From positions 114,515,234 to 114,579,233 of the forward strand of contig OZ035962.1 in assembly GCA_964034945.1 (NCBI GenBank): a stretch of 64,000 nucleotides of DNA, read 5' to 3'. The notes beneath the pieces are model-generated. The model had not been told where the DNA came from and did not search any database. It was given only the letters and a program-made list of their open reading frames with translations. The position numbers and the translations under genes were made by a program. Within the stretch, counting starts at the first letter, position 1. Every line of letters begins with the position of its first letter. This DNA comes from Chrysopilus asiliformis (taxonomy: Eukaryota > Arthropoda > Insecta > Diptera > Rhagionidae). This document shows positions 27,310 through 39,200 of the stretch, in pieces.

Positions 27310-30300
27310 GTGATCAGCGGCCCCCCATTACCCTTTACACCAAGTTTCAGCGAAATCTTTTTTTTGAAAAAAATCGCAAAAAATTGCAGTGGTTAGTCCA
27401 TGATTTTTTTATGGCAAAAAATGTTTTTTTCTGAATTTTTGTCTGATCGCGCTGAAACTTGGAATGTAGGGGTTTTGGGCGACGAGAAATCGAAATCCGT
27501 TGTCCATTTTGAGCTATCTCCATTTTTTTGAGGCGACCCTAGCCGCCCTGGCCAAACCGTGAGAGCTATCGAAAAACGGACAACGGATTCGTGATCAGCG
27601 GCCCCCCATTACCCTTTACACCAAGTTTCAGCGAAATCTTTTTTTTGAAAAAAATCGCAAAAAATTGCAGTGGTTAGTCCATGATTTTTTTATGGCAAAA
27701 AATGTTTTTTTCTGAATTTTTGTCTGATCGCGCTGAAACTTGGAATGTAGGGGTTTTGGGCGACGAGAAATCGAAATCCGTTGTCCATTTTGAGCTATCT
27801 CCATTTTTTTGAGGCGACCCTAGCCGCCCTGGCCAAACCGTGAGAGCTATCGAAAAACGGACAACGGATTCGTGATCAGCGGCCCCCCATTACCCTTTAC
27901 ACCAAGTTTCAGCGAAATCTTTTTTTTGAAAAAAATCGCAAAAAATTGCAGTGGTCCATGATTTTTTTATGGCAAAAAATGTTTTTTTCTGAATTTTTGT
28001 CTGATCGCGCTGAAACTTGGAATGTAGGGGTTTTGGGCGACGAGAAATCGAAATCCGTTGTCCATTTTGAGCTATCTCCATTTTTTTGAGGCGACCCTAG
28101 CCGCCCTGGCCAAACCGTGAGAGCTATCGAAAAACGGACAACGGATTCGTGATCAGCGGCCCCCCATTACCCTTTACACCAAGTTTCAGCGAAATCTTTT
28201 TTTTGAAAAAAATCGCAAAAAATTGCAGTGGTTAGTCCATGATTTTTTTATGGCAAAAAATGTTTTTTTCTGAATTTTTGTCTGATCGCGCTGAAACTTG
28301 GAATGTAGGGGTTTTGGGCGACGAGAAATCGAAATCCGTTGTCCATTTTGAGCTATCTCCATTTTTTTGAGGCGACCCTAGCCGCCCTGGCCAAACCGTG
28401 AGAGCTATCGAAAAACGGACAACGGATTCGTGATCAGCGGCCCCCCATTACCCTTTACACCAAGTTTCAGCGAAATCTTTTTTTTGAAAAAAATCGCAAA
28501 AAATTGCAGTGGTTAGTCCATGATTTTTTTATGGCAAAAAATGTTTTTTTCTGAATTTTTGTCTGATCGCGCTGAAACTTGGAATGTAGGGGTTTTGGGC
28601 GACGAGAAATCGAAATCCGTTGTCCATTTTGAGCTATCTCCATTTTTTTGAGGCGACCCTAGCCGCCCTGGCCAAACCGTGAGAGCTATCGAAAAACGGA
28701 CAACGGATTCGTGATCAGCGGCCCCCCATTACCCTTTACACCAAGTTTCAGCGAAATCTTTTTTTTGAAAAAAATCGCAAAAAATTGCAGTGGATGGCAA
28801 AAAATGTTTTTTTCTGAATTTTTGTCTGATCGCGCTGAAACTTGGAATGTAGGGGTTTTGGGCGACGAGAAATCGAAATCCGTTGTCCATTTTGAGCTAT
28901 CTCCATTTTTTTGAGGCGACCCTAGCCGCCCTGGCCAAACCGTGAGAGCTATCGAAAAACGGACAACGGATTCGTGATCAGCGGCCCCCCATTACCCTTT
29001 ACACCAAGTTTCAGCGAAATCTTTTTTTTGAAAAAAATCGCAAAAAATTGCAGTGGATGGCAAAAAATGTTTTTTTCTGAATTTTTGTCTGATCGCGCTG
29101 AAACTTGGAATGTAGGGGTTTTGGGCGACGAGAAATCGAAATCCGTTGTCCATTTTGAGCTATCTCCATTTTTTTGAGGCGACCCTAGCCGCCCTGGCCA
29201 AACCGTGAGAGCTATCGAAAAACGGACAACGGATTCGTGATCAGCGGCCCCCCATTACCCTTTACACCAAGTTTCAGCGAAATCTTTTTTTTGAAAAAAA
29301 TCGCAAAAAATTGCAGTGGATGGCAAAAAATGTTTTTTTCTGAATTTTTGTCTGATCGCGCTGAAACTTGGAATGTAGGGGTTTTGGGCGACGAGAAATC
29401 GAAATCCGTTGTCCATTTTGAGCTATCTCCATTTTTTTGAGGCGACCCTAGCCGCCCTGGCCAAACCGTGAGAGCTATCGAAAAACGGACAACGGATTCG
29501 TGATCAGCGGCCCCCCATTACCCTTTACACCAAGTTTCAGCGAAATCTTTTTTTTGAAAAAAATCGCAAAAAATTGCAGTGGTTAGTCCATGATTTTTTT
29601 ATGGCAAAAAATGTTTTTTTCTGAATTTTTGTCTGATCGCGCTGAAACTTGGAATGTAGGGGTTTTGGGCGACGAGAAATCGAAATCCGTTGTCCATTTT
29701 GAGCTATCTCCATTTTTTTGAGGCGACCCTAGCCGCCCTGGCCAAACCGTGAGAGCTATCGAAAAACGGACAACGGATTCGTGATCAGCGGCCCCCCATT
29801 ACCCTTTACACCAAGTTTCAGCGAAATCTTTTTTTTGAAAAAAATCGCAAAAAATTGCAGTGATGGCAAAAAATGTTTTTTTCTGAATTTTTGTCTGATC
29901 GCGCTGAAACTTGGAATGTAGGGGTTTTGGGCGACGAGAAATCGAAATCCGTTGTCCATTTTGAGCTATCTCCATTTTTTTGAGGCGACCCTAGCCGCCC
30001 TGGCCAAACCGTGAGAGCTATCGAAAAACGGACAACGGATTCGTGATCAGCGGCCCCCCATTACCCTTTACACCAAGTTTCAGCGAAATCTTTTTTTTGA
30101 AAAAAATCGCAAAAAATTGCAGTGGTTAGTCCATGATTTTTTTATGGCAAAAAATGTTTTTTTCTGAATTTTTGTCTGATCGCGCTGAAACTTGGAATGT
30201 AGGGGTTTTGGGCGACGAGAAATCGAAATCCGTTGTCCATTTTGAGCTATCTCCATTTTTTTGAGGCGACCCTAGCCGCCCTGGCCAAACCGTGAGAGCT

Positions 30301-31085
30301 ATCGAAAAACGGACAACGGATTCGTGATCAGCGGCCCCCCATTACCCTTTACACCAAGTTTCAGCGAAATCTTTTTTTTGAAAAAAATCGCAAAAAATTG
30401 CAGTGGATGGCAAAAAATGTTTTTTTCTGAATTTTTGTCTGATCGCGCTGAAACTTGGAATGTAGGGGTTTTGGGCGACGAGAAATCGAAATCCGTTGTC
30501 CATTTTGAGCTATCTCCATTTTTTTGAGGCGACCCTAGCCGCCCTGGCCAAACCGTGAGAGCTATCGAAAAACGGACAACGGATTCGTGATCAGCGGCCC
30601 CCCATTACCCTTTACACCAAGTTTCAGCGAAATCTTTTTTTTGAAAAAAATCGCAAAAAATTGCAGTGATGGCAAAAAATGTTTTTTTCTGAATTTTTGT
30701 CTGATCGCGCTGAAACTTGGAATGTAGGGGTTTTGGGCGACGAGAAATCGAAATCCGTTGTCCATTTTGAGCTATCTCCATTTTTTTGAGGCGACCCTAG
30801 CCGCCCTGGCCAAACCGTGAGAGCTATCGAAAAACGGACAACGGATTCGTGATCAGCGGCCCCCCATTACCCTTTACACCAAGTTTCAGCAAAATCTTTT
30901 TTTTGAAAAAAATCGCAAAAAATTGCAGTGATGGCAAAAAATGTTTTTTTCTGAATTTTTGTCTGATCGCGCTGAAACTTGGAATGTAGGGGTTTTGGGC
31001 GACGAGAAATCGAAATCCGTTGTCCATTTTGAGCTATCTCCATTTTTTTGAGGCGACCCTAGCCGCCCTGGCCAAACCGTGAGAG

Positions 31086-31116
31086 CTATCGAAAAACTTG
31101 GTGTAGACTTTACACA
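31086..31116. other. Satellite / flank junction
   Basis: The last full-quality satellite bases are GAGAGCTATCGAAAAAC, where a monomer would continue GGACAACGG. Instead the text reads TTGGTGTAGACTTTACAC. Across the junction, AAACTTGGTGTA is the reverse complement of the satellite segment TACACCAAGTTT, so a tiny inverted piece of monomer may sit at the breakpoint before unique DNA starts. The array keeps near-perfect identity right up to the edge. Confidence 0.7.
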
Positions 31117-31474
31117 ATAATAAAATAAGGTATGAGGTCTTTCCTTACCTATAAAAAGGAGATATAGTCAATACATCTGATGACGTCAAAAAGAAAGTTT
31201 TGGAGAGTGCAGTTCGTCTGGCAAATCACAAAGTAATTCAAAAAAATTCCTTCAACGCAACTATAACTTAAAACCATTAAAGGTTAAAACCCTTACTGCT
31301 AAATACGTGTTTCATGGTTCTACAAATATACAGTTTCATTAAAATCGGAGACTCACTCTTCCGTATGTTTGGTTTTGAGTCTGACGTGAAACAAAAAAAT
31401 ATACAGTAGTGAAGGTATACAGTATCGAGGTTTCAATGTATGTTAAAAAGAAACAAAATATATGAGGGTTTCGT

Positions 31475-31996
31475 TAGGCTTGCCAGACGTCACTATAAAA
31501 GTGACAATTGTCACTTTTCGACCAATTTCTTTCTTTTTCTTTCTTTTTTTGTTCTTAGTCACTTTTTCCACTTTTTTCATTTCGCATTTACAGCATTTTC
31601 AACAAAACAAGTTTATTGTGTTAAATTTTGTAATTAACATAAAGAAATTTCTAAATATAGGGTTTCCCAATAACCCCACCTATTTTTGAAATTTTGCTAA
31701 CAAAATATGATTTTAAAGACTTAAATTGTATGCAATTTTATGAATTCGTTCAAAAAGAAAAGGAAATTTAAAAAAACATAAGGATTCTAGAAAAATACTA
31801 TGTATAAAAGTTTGATTATGGGACCAAAGTGTAATGTAAAACTGAAATAAACCACATATTATATTTATTTTTCTTTTAATATATATGTCACTTTTTGTTA
31901 TCACTTTTTGATTTGTAAAAGTCACTTTTTTGTACGCAATAATCACTTTTATTCTCTCCAAAGACACTTTTTCGGTTTTGACGTCTGGTAACCCTA
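31475..31996. mobile_element. 522-bp non-autonomous DNA transposon with inverted ends
   Basis: The left end TAGGCTTGCCAGACGTC pairs with the right end GACGTCTGGTAACCCTA (imperfect terminal inverted repeat). Both sides are flanked by GTTTCGT (31468-31474 and 31997-32003), a 7-bp target duplication. Near the ends the motif GTCACTTTT, or a close form, occurs about eight times (near 31498 inverted, then near 31511, 31558, 31886, 31901, 31920, 31942 and 31965), as expected for reiterated subterminal transposase-binding sites. No transposase is encoded; the short frames inside are not coding. The duplication length suggests a P- or hAT-like group, but the superfamily is not established. Confidence 0.75.
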
Positions 31997-32049
31997 GTTT
32001 CGTCAAATTGTTAATTCAATACATAATGCGACTTAGCATATTTTGTATA

Positions 32050-32185
32050 GGTATGTTTTTGAGGCGCTGATAACGAAACCGTTGTTCGTTTGTTTCATGA
32101 GATTTTTTACAATAAAACGGACATCGGGTATCCATTTCTTGTACTCGAAAATCCTATTACCGCAAAGTTTCAGCTCGATAAATTG
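32050..32185. repeat. Possible diverged relative of the satellite monomer
   Basis: In the same order as in the satellite, this stretch has TTTTTGAGGCG, GAAACCGT, TCATGAGA, AAAACGGACA and ATTACC...AAGTTTCAGC, with total spacing similar to the monomer (about 115 versus 103 bp). Identity between the anchors is low. It could be an ancient single copy of the family that gave rise to the array, or a chance resemblance to phrases shared by many insect repeats. Confidence 0.4.
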
Positions 32186-34370
32186 AAAATTAACTTCTCG
32201 TTTTCATTACGGCCAAACATCTTTAATTAACTTAATCTTGCTATAAATAACTTACTGCTATAGTAAAAAGATAAATTATTGGGATTCCATAAATTTCTTT
32301 ATCCTGCTAAAGACGTCAATTAACGAAAAAAACATTTTTTTTCAAGTAACTATATTCTGTTGAACTTTTGTATCACTTTGTCTTTGATGGTAAAAAGTAA
32401 ATATTTCAGTGAGAGATGGCATTTTTGTTCACTTCAAATGATTCTTACAACACAGCATTAAATTATTTGGAGAATTTGTAAAAATTGTACAAATTCTCAA
32501 AGCGAATTCATTTTCTAATTTAACGCTTTTTAATTTTTTCCGTACCTTTTTATTTGATAAATTTATTTATTTAAATTCAAAATTTGCCAACTACTGTTGA
32601 TTTTACGAAGTGCTGTCTGAAAATTAGGTGTGACCTAATTCGGGATCATATTTCAGAAATGAAGAGGTTAATTTTCATAAATAAACAAACAGAATTAGGT
32701 AAGCAAACATACATAATTAATTTCTAGCCTCATATCAGAAATTGAGAAACACTTTGTACTTTGTGTACATTTATAATTGGACATACAATTCTTCACGCAA
32801 TTTTCCTGTCTTAAAAAGTATGGCCTGGTTTACAAGTATATGAGAATCCTTCCAATAGCTTAAAGAATTGACTTTCTTTAATATATGACTTATTAGCTAC
32901 ACTTTCGTAGCATCTGATACTAGTAATAGCCTACTTGCCAAGGTGACAGGTGTTTACATCTAAATTGGCAGAATTGACTGCAAAATTGGCTACTTGCCAA
33001 CTAGTTTAACCGTACCACAACTGGCTACGCCACACAAATTAAATTTGCTCAAAAAATCATACGCCATTACAAGTATATTCGTAGTTGGCGTCCCTGCCTA
33101 TGTGCCAACTACGAGTATGAAAGTATACGAGGTAGTGAACGTGTTAAGGAAGCCTGACATCTTACAGAAGAAGAAATGTAAAGAGAGATCAATTCTTGTA
33201 GTGGATATGGATTTTGCATTAAAGTGGATATGAGATATCAAATTGTTGTAATCAAATAAAATATTATGGTTCTTTTTACTATTATTAAGCAAAACTAAAC
33301 CAAGGTATTATACTGCTTCATATTATATATTTTTATAGTATACAATTGTTGTAAAGACCATAGTGCCTTTTTGTTCTTCTTTTTAATAATCTTTCTTATT
33401 GACAGCCAATTTCGATTCGAATACAAAAATCCATAATATTATAAGCAAAAAACTAGAATTCACCACGTGATTGGATGAATATATACTTGTATGTGTTCCG
33501 ATGATACTATAGTTAGGTAAAACTCGATCAGAGTTTTTCGGAATACTGAAATATTCTTAGATAGACAGAAACAAAGTCCATTATAGGAATAGGCTATGTA
33601 GTGCAGTGGTAAAACATATATATAAAGATATAATACACGGAGAAAAAATTTGTGGTTGACTATCATTGGGAGTACTATAATAATTATTACGGGAATCAAA
33701 ATATAAGCAGACGAATCAAAATGTAATCGGACGATGAATTCCAATTAGTATTATGTTTAGTTTTCCAATCATAATTATGTTCCTCGACAAGGGAAATTTT
33801 GGAAAATTATAATGTAATTGGGAGGACAATAATATCTAACCACTATTTGATTGGGATGAATTAAAATGTATTTATTTGCATGTTAACATATTGAGGTAAA
33901 TATTGCGTCTTAACATAATTATGATTGAATACCATGATGAGTGGGGATATTTTGAGGTTTACGACAGATCTTAATACCTGGAATTTCTAACACATATAGC
34001 AAGGAAAAAGGACGAGGAGGGCAAGAAAAAGGACGAGGAGAAAAAACTGTTTCTTTGACTGTTCTGGACAGGCAATAATCCAATATAAATATAGTTAATC
34101 TGATCAAAAGTTAATCTGATAATAAATAAAATATTTATTAATTCGTAAAAAATTCACATAAAAACATTTAAAGTGAGATAAAAATCTTTTCATCTACTAA
34201 ATTGAATTTTTTCCCATTACTTAAAAGATTTTGAGAAAGTATGAAAAAATATTGTTAGGATTAATATTGTAGCTTACTTTTATACTTGAGATTACTTTTA
34301 TATTTAATTAAATGGGTCACCAGGTTAATGTCATTACATTGCCCTAAGGTGATGGTAATATAAAATTATT
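32186..34370. other. AT-rich intergenic DNA, no gene seen
   Basis: No exon-like frame was recognised on either strand. The stretch holds a short hairpin AATTAGGTGTGACCTAATT near 32627 and an ACACGGAGAAAAAA phrase near 33636, like the ends of small inverted-repeat elements; no matching partner was found. Short frames (for example 32994-33233) have no recognisable similarity. Confidence 0.6.
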
Positions 34371-34549
34371 ATTTCTAAGGGTGTTTAATTTACAAGTTCT
34401 TTATAACAATTTTCAAGATTTTTTTATATTTTATGGAATTAAAAAAAAGAGGTACAATTTATAATTTTAAAACTCGTAAGTTCTGCGAAAACCCTTGTCA
34501 ATTTTTTTTTAATTCGTAAGGAAATTGTAAAAAACACCCTTTAAGAAAT
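34371..34549. mobile_element. Small MITE-like inverted-repeat element
   Basis: ATTTCTAAGGGTGTTTAATT at the left is mirrored by AAAACACCCTTTAAGAAAT at the right, giving imperfect inverted ends of about 20 bp around a roughly 180-bp AT-rich body with no coding potential. Target duplication is not clear. Confidence 0.5.
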
Positions 34550-35696
34550 CAGAAAGAAAGAAAGGGCTGAAGGTTATTGGAGAAAAGCGAATTGATTGAA
34601 AATCAATAATTCGAAATATTCCAAAGATGTGGCGTTTGTGCTTGGAAAAATTTGCAATCTTATTAAAAAATTAATAAATAAATAAAAAGATAGTTTATTT
34701 TTAACCTTTATTTTTTATAGTATCTTGATCTAGTCAAGTTAAAAAATATTGTAATTAAAATTTCTGTCTCGATTTTCACTGACAAAATTTTCAATGCCAC
34801 TAAAAATTATTTTTATGTACTTTGTTTGACGCGTTTTGTATAAATTTTTTTGTGACTTTAAATAATACTACGTGACTAACATGAGTTTACACAAATAACT
34901 TATTGTAGTAAATTTACTGATACCTTTTTGATTTTTTTTGAAATATTATAATTATTATTTTTAAAAATATTTTGTAATTCAAATTATTTCCGCAACATTT
35001 TATCACGGTCTCAAAACGTTTAGACATTACATTTTTCTTTTAGATTGGTACCTAAAATTTATTATATATTATATATTTATTATAATATGGGGCATAAAAA
35101 CAGTTAAAATGTGATTTTTTTTAATGAAAAAATGTTTCTTATAATATGGGACTTAAAAACAGTTAAAATTAAAATGTGAAAATGTATAAATGTATTTTAA
35201 GTACATGTTAACGTCAGCTCTCTAAACAAAATGCTCCTAAAATCACAGTGTTGGTCTTATAATATAAGTCAGTAAGAATTCTGGTTCAAAGCTGTGTGAT
35301 TTTTTCCAACTAAACTAATTAAGAGTAATAATGAAAATATTAATATCTTAGGATGTTATACAGTAGATTGTCAGTCGCCATTAAATACATTTTAAAATAC
35401 CTTTATCAAATACTGTAATTTAATTACACATGTATCACCAAGGGTCTGCCCAAACTTCTGAATCTTTGTTTGGAGGCTCATATGAATCGATGTAAGGGCA
35501 GAGCCTATCTACACATCTAATAACTATTAATTGCCAACATTTCATATGTAACTTTGAATATTTGCAAAAATTTGCCAAAAATACTTCCTTTTATTATAAT
35601 TACTTATTTTATTGGGTATCTCTGGTATATTTTTTTAAAGAAGTTAACTAAAACACTACATAGTTTTAGGCCGATATGCTACTTTTTTGTATTTTT
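34550..35696. other. AT-rich intergenic DNA with a short local duplication
   Basis: No gene is seen. A segment containing TTATAATATGGG and AAAACAGTTAAAAT is present twice, near 35082 and 35140, an imperfect tandem duplication of about 58 bp. The rest is low-complexity AT-rich sequence. Confidence 0.5.
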
Positions 35697-35702
35697 TTTA
35701 TT
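35697..35702 (-). terminator. Candidate polyadenylation signal for the Rgk gene
   Basis: TTTATT on the plus strand reads AATAAA on the gene strand. By eye it is the first canonical AATAAA downstream of the Rgk stop codon, giving a 3' UTR of about 430 bases if used. In such AT-rich DNA this hexamer is common, so the assignment is tentative. Confidence 0.3.
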
Positions 35703-36127
35703 ATATAATTCTTATATATTTTTAAATGGGATTACACAAAATATGTTTTTAACATAAATAGCAATTAGCCAAATTCGAGAATACAAGATTCATATACATT
35801 ATTAGTATCGCCAAAACATTGGAAAAGTTTATGATAGTTAAAAAACTATGTTTTTTTTCTATTTGAATTATTATTATTATCTTTTAAATGCATTCTAACT
35901 TAACTTCAACAAGTTTTTCCTCTCATTAAATTGACCAAAAAAAAATTCTAAATACCCAAAAAGAGTACTTATTTTGTAGAACATTATTTTCAAGTATTGT
36001 AGAGAAAAGAAGACAAAAGGACAATTCCTTCGCAAAGGCCAAAATTTTTTTCAGTTACTTTTTGTATACTACTGCCCTGTTTTGCATAGAAAAATGCAAA
36101 TAATTTGCAAAAAGAAGTAATTTCTTA

Positions 36128-36292
36128 TTAAAGGACATGCAAATTTTCACAGCTCTTTGATTTTGTGATATCGGTGAGACAAATCTTCTGTAGAATTTCC
36201 TTTGCTAAATGTAATGATATATGAGTTTTAGAATTTTTCATTTTTGTCAATCCCATTGCTGCCTTCTTGTCGCGTTTCTCTTTTAAACGGAT
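36128..36292 (-). CDS. Rgk1: Rgk exon 11 (C-terminal tail and stop, aa 729-782)
   Basis: Starts IRLKEKRDKKAAMGLTKMK after acceptor CCTGATCAG and ends ILQKICLTDI plus TKSKSCENLHVL before TAA at 36128-36130. The tail is basic and ends with the family's conserved C-terminal motif, including the Cys seven residues from the end. It is too short to stand out as an open frame but joins exon 10 exactly in phase. Confidence 0.96.
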   Translation of the reverse strand: MRLKEKRDKKAAMGLTKMKNSKTHISLHLAKEILQKICLTDITKSKSCENLHVL

Positions 36293-39200
36293 CTGATCAG
36301 GGTAAATAAAAAAAATAATTTTTCAGTACATCAGTTTTAATATTAATATGTGAATATTGATGTGTTTGTATTAGAGCTACGAATATGTAAAAAAGTCATT
36401 GTTATATGCAGCCATAGCAATAAATAATTAATTTTTTTAAAGCCGTATCAATATCTTCAATTTATATTGATACTTACCTGTTTTAATACGCCTACAAGCA
36501 ATTCGTCGACGTTGTGTTGAATGCCGCTGGAAGTCTCAATAAATTTCGCATCCCTGGAGGCTGCCAGTCCTTTACCTTCTGCGAATTAAAATTTATGGAT
36601 GTTCAAATTGCTATTTATTGTTAAAGTTTATAACGGTGGTGACAACAAAAGTCACAAACGATGAATTAAGTGAATTAAAGAATTGGCGTTTTTATTTTTT
36701 AGGGGAATAAACTAACATTTATCACTGTTCAGGGACGTTTCGAATAAAACAATACCATTAAATCGAAAACTCAATGGAAAAGTGACACACACATCCACCC
36801 CAACATCTTTATTTCATCTCGCGAGGCAATTTTATTTTTATGTCAAACCCTTCTCAACAGCGGTGTCTGTTTTTTCCTAATTCATACCTTTCTATTTCGT
36901 TTATAAAAAAAAATTGTCTCAAAATACTAAATAAATTAATAATTTATTTATCGAAAAACTGAGTAATGTATTTTGAGCATCAGAATATAAGGGGAATTGT
37001 GGGGATTCCAAATCGATTTAGAACATAATATTGATTTTCAGTTTAAAAAAAACACCCAAGCCGTCCCGTAAATGTTGGGGGCATTCGAGACTTCAATGCA
37101 TATGTCAGTTTAGATTTCGATTTAAATGAATTTTGTAATATCGGTATCACAAGGTAGGCATTTTTAAATATGCTGCAAGGTAAAAAAGTTATAAAATCTG
37201 TATATCTCAATTTCGACAGCTCTTAGAAAATATTTTTGATCTAAAATTACTTGATAACAATATGAATTTTTGTACAGATAGAATTTTTGTACCTAATTAG
37301 GTTTTACGCAGTAAATACGTTCTCTGAAAACTCGCATAAAAATAGATACGATGTTCATAGAAAAGTAGGGGATTAGTTCTACACTTGAAAAATCAGCTAA
37401 TAAAATGTGACTAAAATATACTAATTCATCGTGAAATTGATTTTATTAGATTACGCTAAATCAAATCAAAACATTTTAAAAAAAAAATTTAATTTTTTTA
37501 ATCGCGTTAAATTAAATTCGCGTTAAATTAAATTCGCGTAAAAAAATTCCCGCAAAAATAAAAGTAGGTCTATATGTAAGTAATGTATATATTTGCCAAG
37601 TTATTTTATCAATGAAATTCGACATTAAAGTCTTAATCCAAATCCTACCCAATTTCTTGCTTTGTTAGAAGTTTCATTTTCTTACGTTTATTATAAACAA
37701 ATTTTATTTAAGCGATTTTTCGCTAATATGTATATTAAGGTACCGTTAACTTCACACAATCGTTGCGGTCGTTTTATTTTTTGATTCCGCGTTTATTCGG
37801 AATTAGCGGTTAGAAATTTACATTTGATCCTAATTTTTTACATGATATTAAATTGTAAACAAATATCATAGGGTAAGGTACGGATAGGTGGGATATATAC
37901 CCCAAAGTAAGAATCTGCTAAACTAAACAATCTAGACCGGATACAAATTATTGCATATAAAACCTAGGGCGGTGTTGGTTCTTGTTTGTAAATAATAAAA
38001 TTACAAACAAGAACATTGCCATGAACTTTATGAATTGTAGCAACAAATAGCTGAATATGTTTTGCGATCTCAGTAAATTTCGTTCCAGGGTTCTGAAATT
38101 TGACAGGGATATAGTTGAAAAAAACTGATTAAACTGTCCTTTAGATTTTAAATTATATGGGTATTTTTCAAAAAGAGGATTTTTTTTCCGAAAGGTGCCT
38201 TATTCTATATTTCTGAACATAACTGGTAATACTGGTGACTTTTTCGCAAAGCGACAATTCCAATTAATGAAACCTTGTTCCGTGATTTTGATATTTTTCA
38301 AATTCCTATCATCTCACTGATAATAATCGTTGTAAAGTTTATCTATTATAAATTTTGATGTATCATGTAAAAATTCTTCTATAGAATTTAAAAAAAATTT
38401 GCCTTTTGAATATAAATTTCCTTTAATCTTAATTTCAAGTTTTTCCCCACTCGTAGGCATTAAAAATGGGTAAAGCAGGAAGGGTATTTCACGATTACCT
38501 TAGTGCTATTGTTCCTCTTGGATTTTTAATTAAAATTATTAAGTTGAAAATTTTCTCGACAATAATGCTTCATTATAAATGAGAAAGTTAAGAGATTTTG
38601 AAACGATAACAAAAGCATTTAAAGTATAACTAAATACATACACTCTCGGCCCAGTGTATTTCTCTGACATCGTTTATTACATATCAAAATCAGAAAGGAA
38701 ATAAGATTTAAGCTGAATTTAATATGAAGATGTCAGACATTGATAAATTCAAAGGAAAAGTCCGGAACCTACGATATGTTTTTTACGAAACTCACACGTT
38801 TTTATCTAAGTGTCAAACTTTTCCGGCTATAGGTCATATAAGTAAAATTAGTACAAGCTTTCTTGAGTTAAGTGATAATTTGGATTTAAAATAAATCATA
38901 AATTGAATTCGGTGAACCCTTGCTTATTCGTGGTTTTTCATATGAAGAAATCATAAATGTTTATGAAAAAAATTATCCTTTCTAACAAAAAAAGGTGTTG
39001 TTAACTGACAAATTATTTTTACCTGGGGTCGTTATAACGCGGGAACGAGCCAAATCGGCTTTATTTCCAACTAAGATCACAGTCTTCTCTTTAGTTACAT
39101 TTTCTTGCCAAAGGTAGTTAATAATTTCCTCAGCGATTCGAAAAGAGTTTCTATCTACCACAGAATATGCGACTACACAGGCATGCGGCTCGTACGTAGA

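Larger units (their letters stand above)
1..31097. repeat. Satellite DNA array, 263/281-bp monomers, about 114 copies
   Basis: Head-to-tail tandem array open at the left edge. Taking GTGATCAGCGG as monomer start, starts recur every 263 bp (e.g. 6661, 6924) or 281 bp (e.g. 8012, 8293, 8574). The long form carries 18 extra bases, TTAGTCCATGATTTTTTT, between GCAGTGG and ATGGC; the two forms are about equally common. Minor length forms are 262, 264, 277 and 280 bp. Copies are nearly identical; differences are isolated substitutions or homopolymer changes. Each monomer contains poly-T/poly-A tracts, a C6 run and two sets of inverted repeats. The 67-codon frame GTG-ATC-AGC seen in most short monomers (and the antisense frames up to 101 codons) has no ATG and recurs only because the DNA repeats. 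Array sequence ends in GAGAGCTATCGAAAAAC at 31097. Nothing in it resembles a gene. Confidence 0.98.

Noticed and set aside
1..31097. Dozens of identical 67-codon frames (and antisense frames up to 101 codons) that could be read as a tandem gene family
   Set aside because: They start with GTG rather than ATG, are interrupted in every 281-bp monomer by the 18-bp insertion, and are conserved only as far as the DNA repeat itself is. No start context, splice sites or protein similarity are seen.
1..31097. Regular direct repeats considered as a CRISPR-like array
   Set aside because: There are no variable spacers: whole 263/281-bp units repeat end to end, and the genome is clearly eukaryotic.
33900..34110. 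Candidate final Rgk exon further downstream
   Set aside because: The true last exon was found at 36128-36292 with the correct phase, the family C-terminal motif and a stop.
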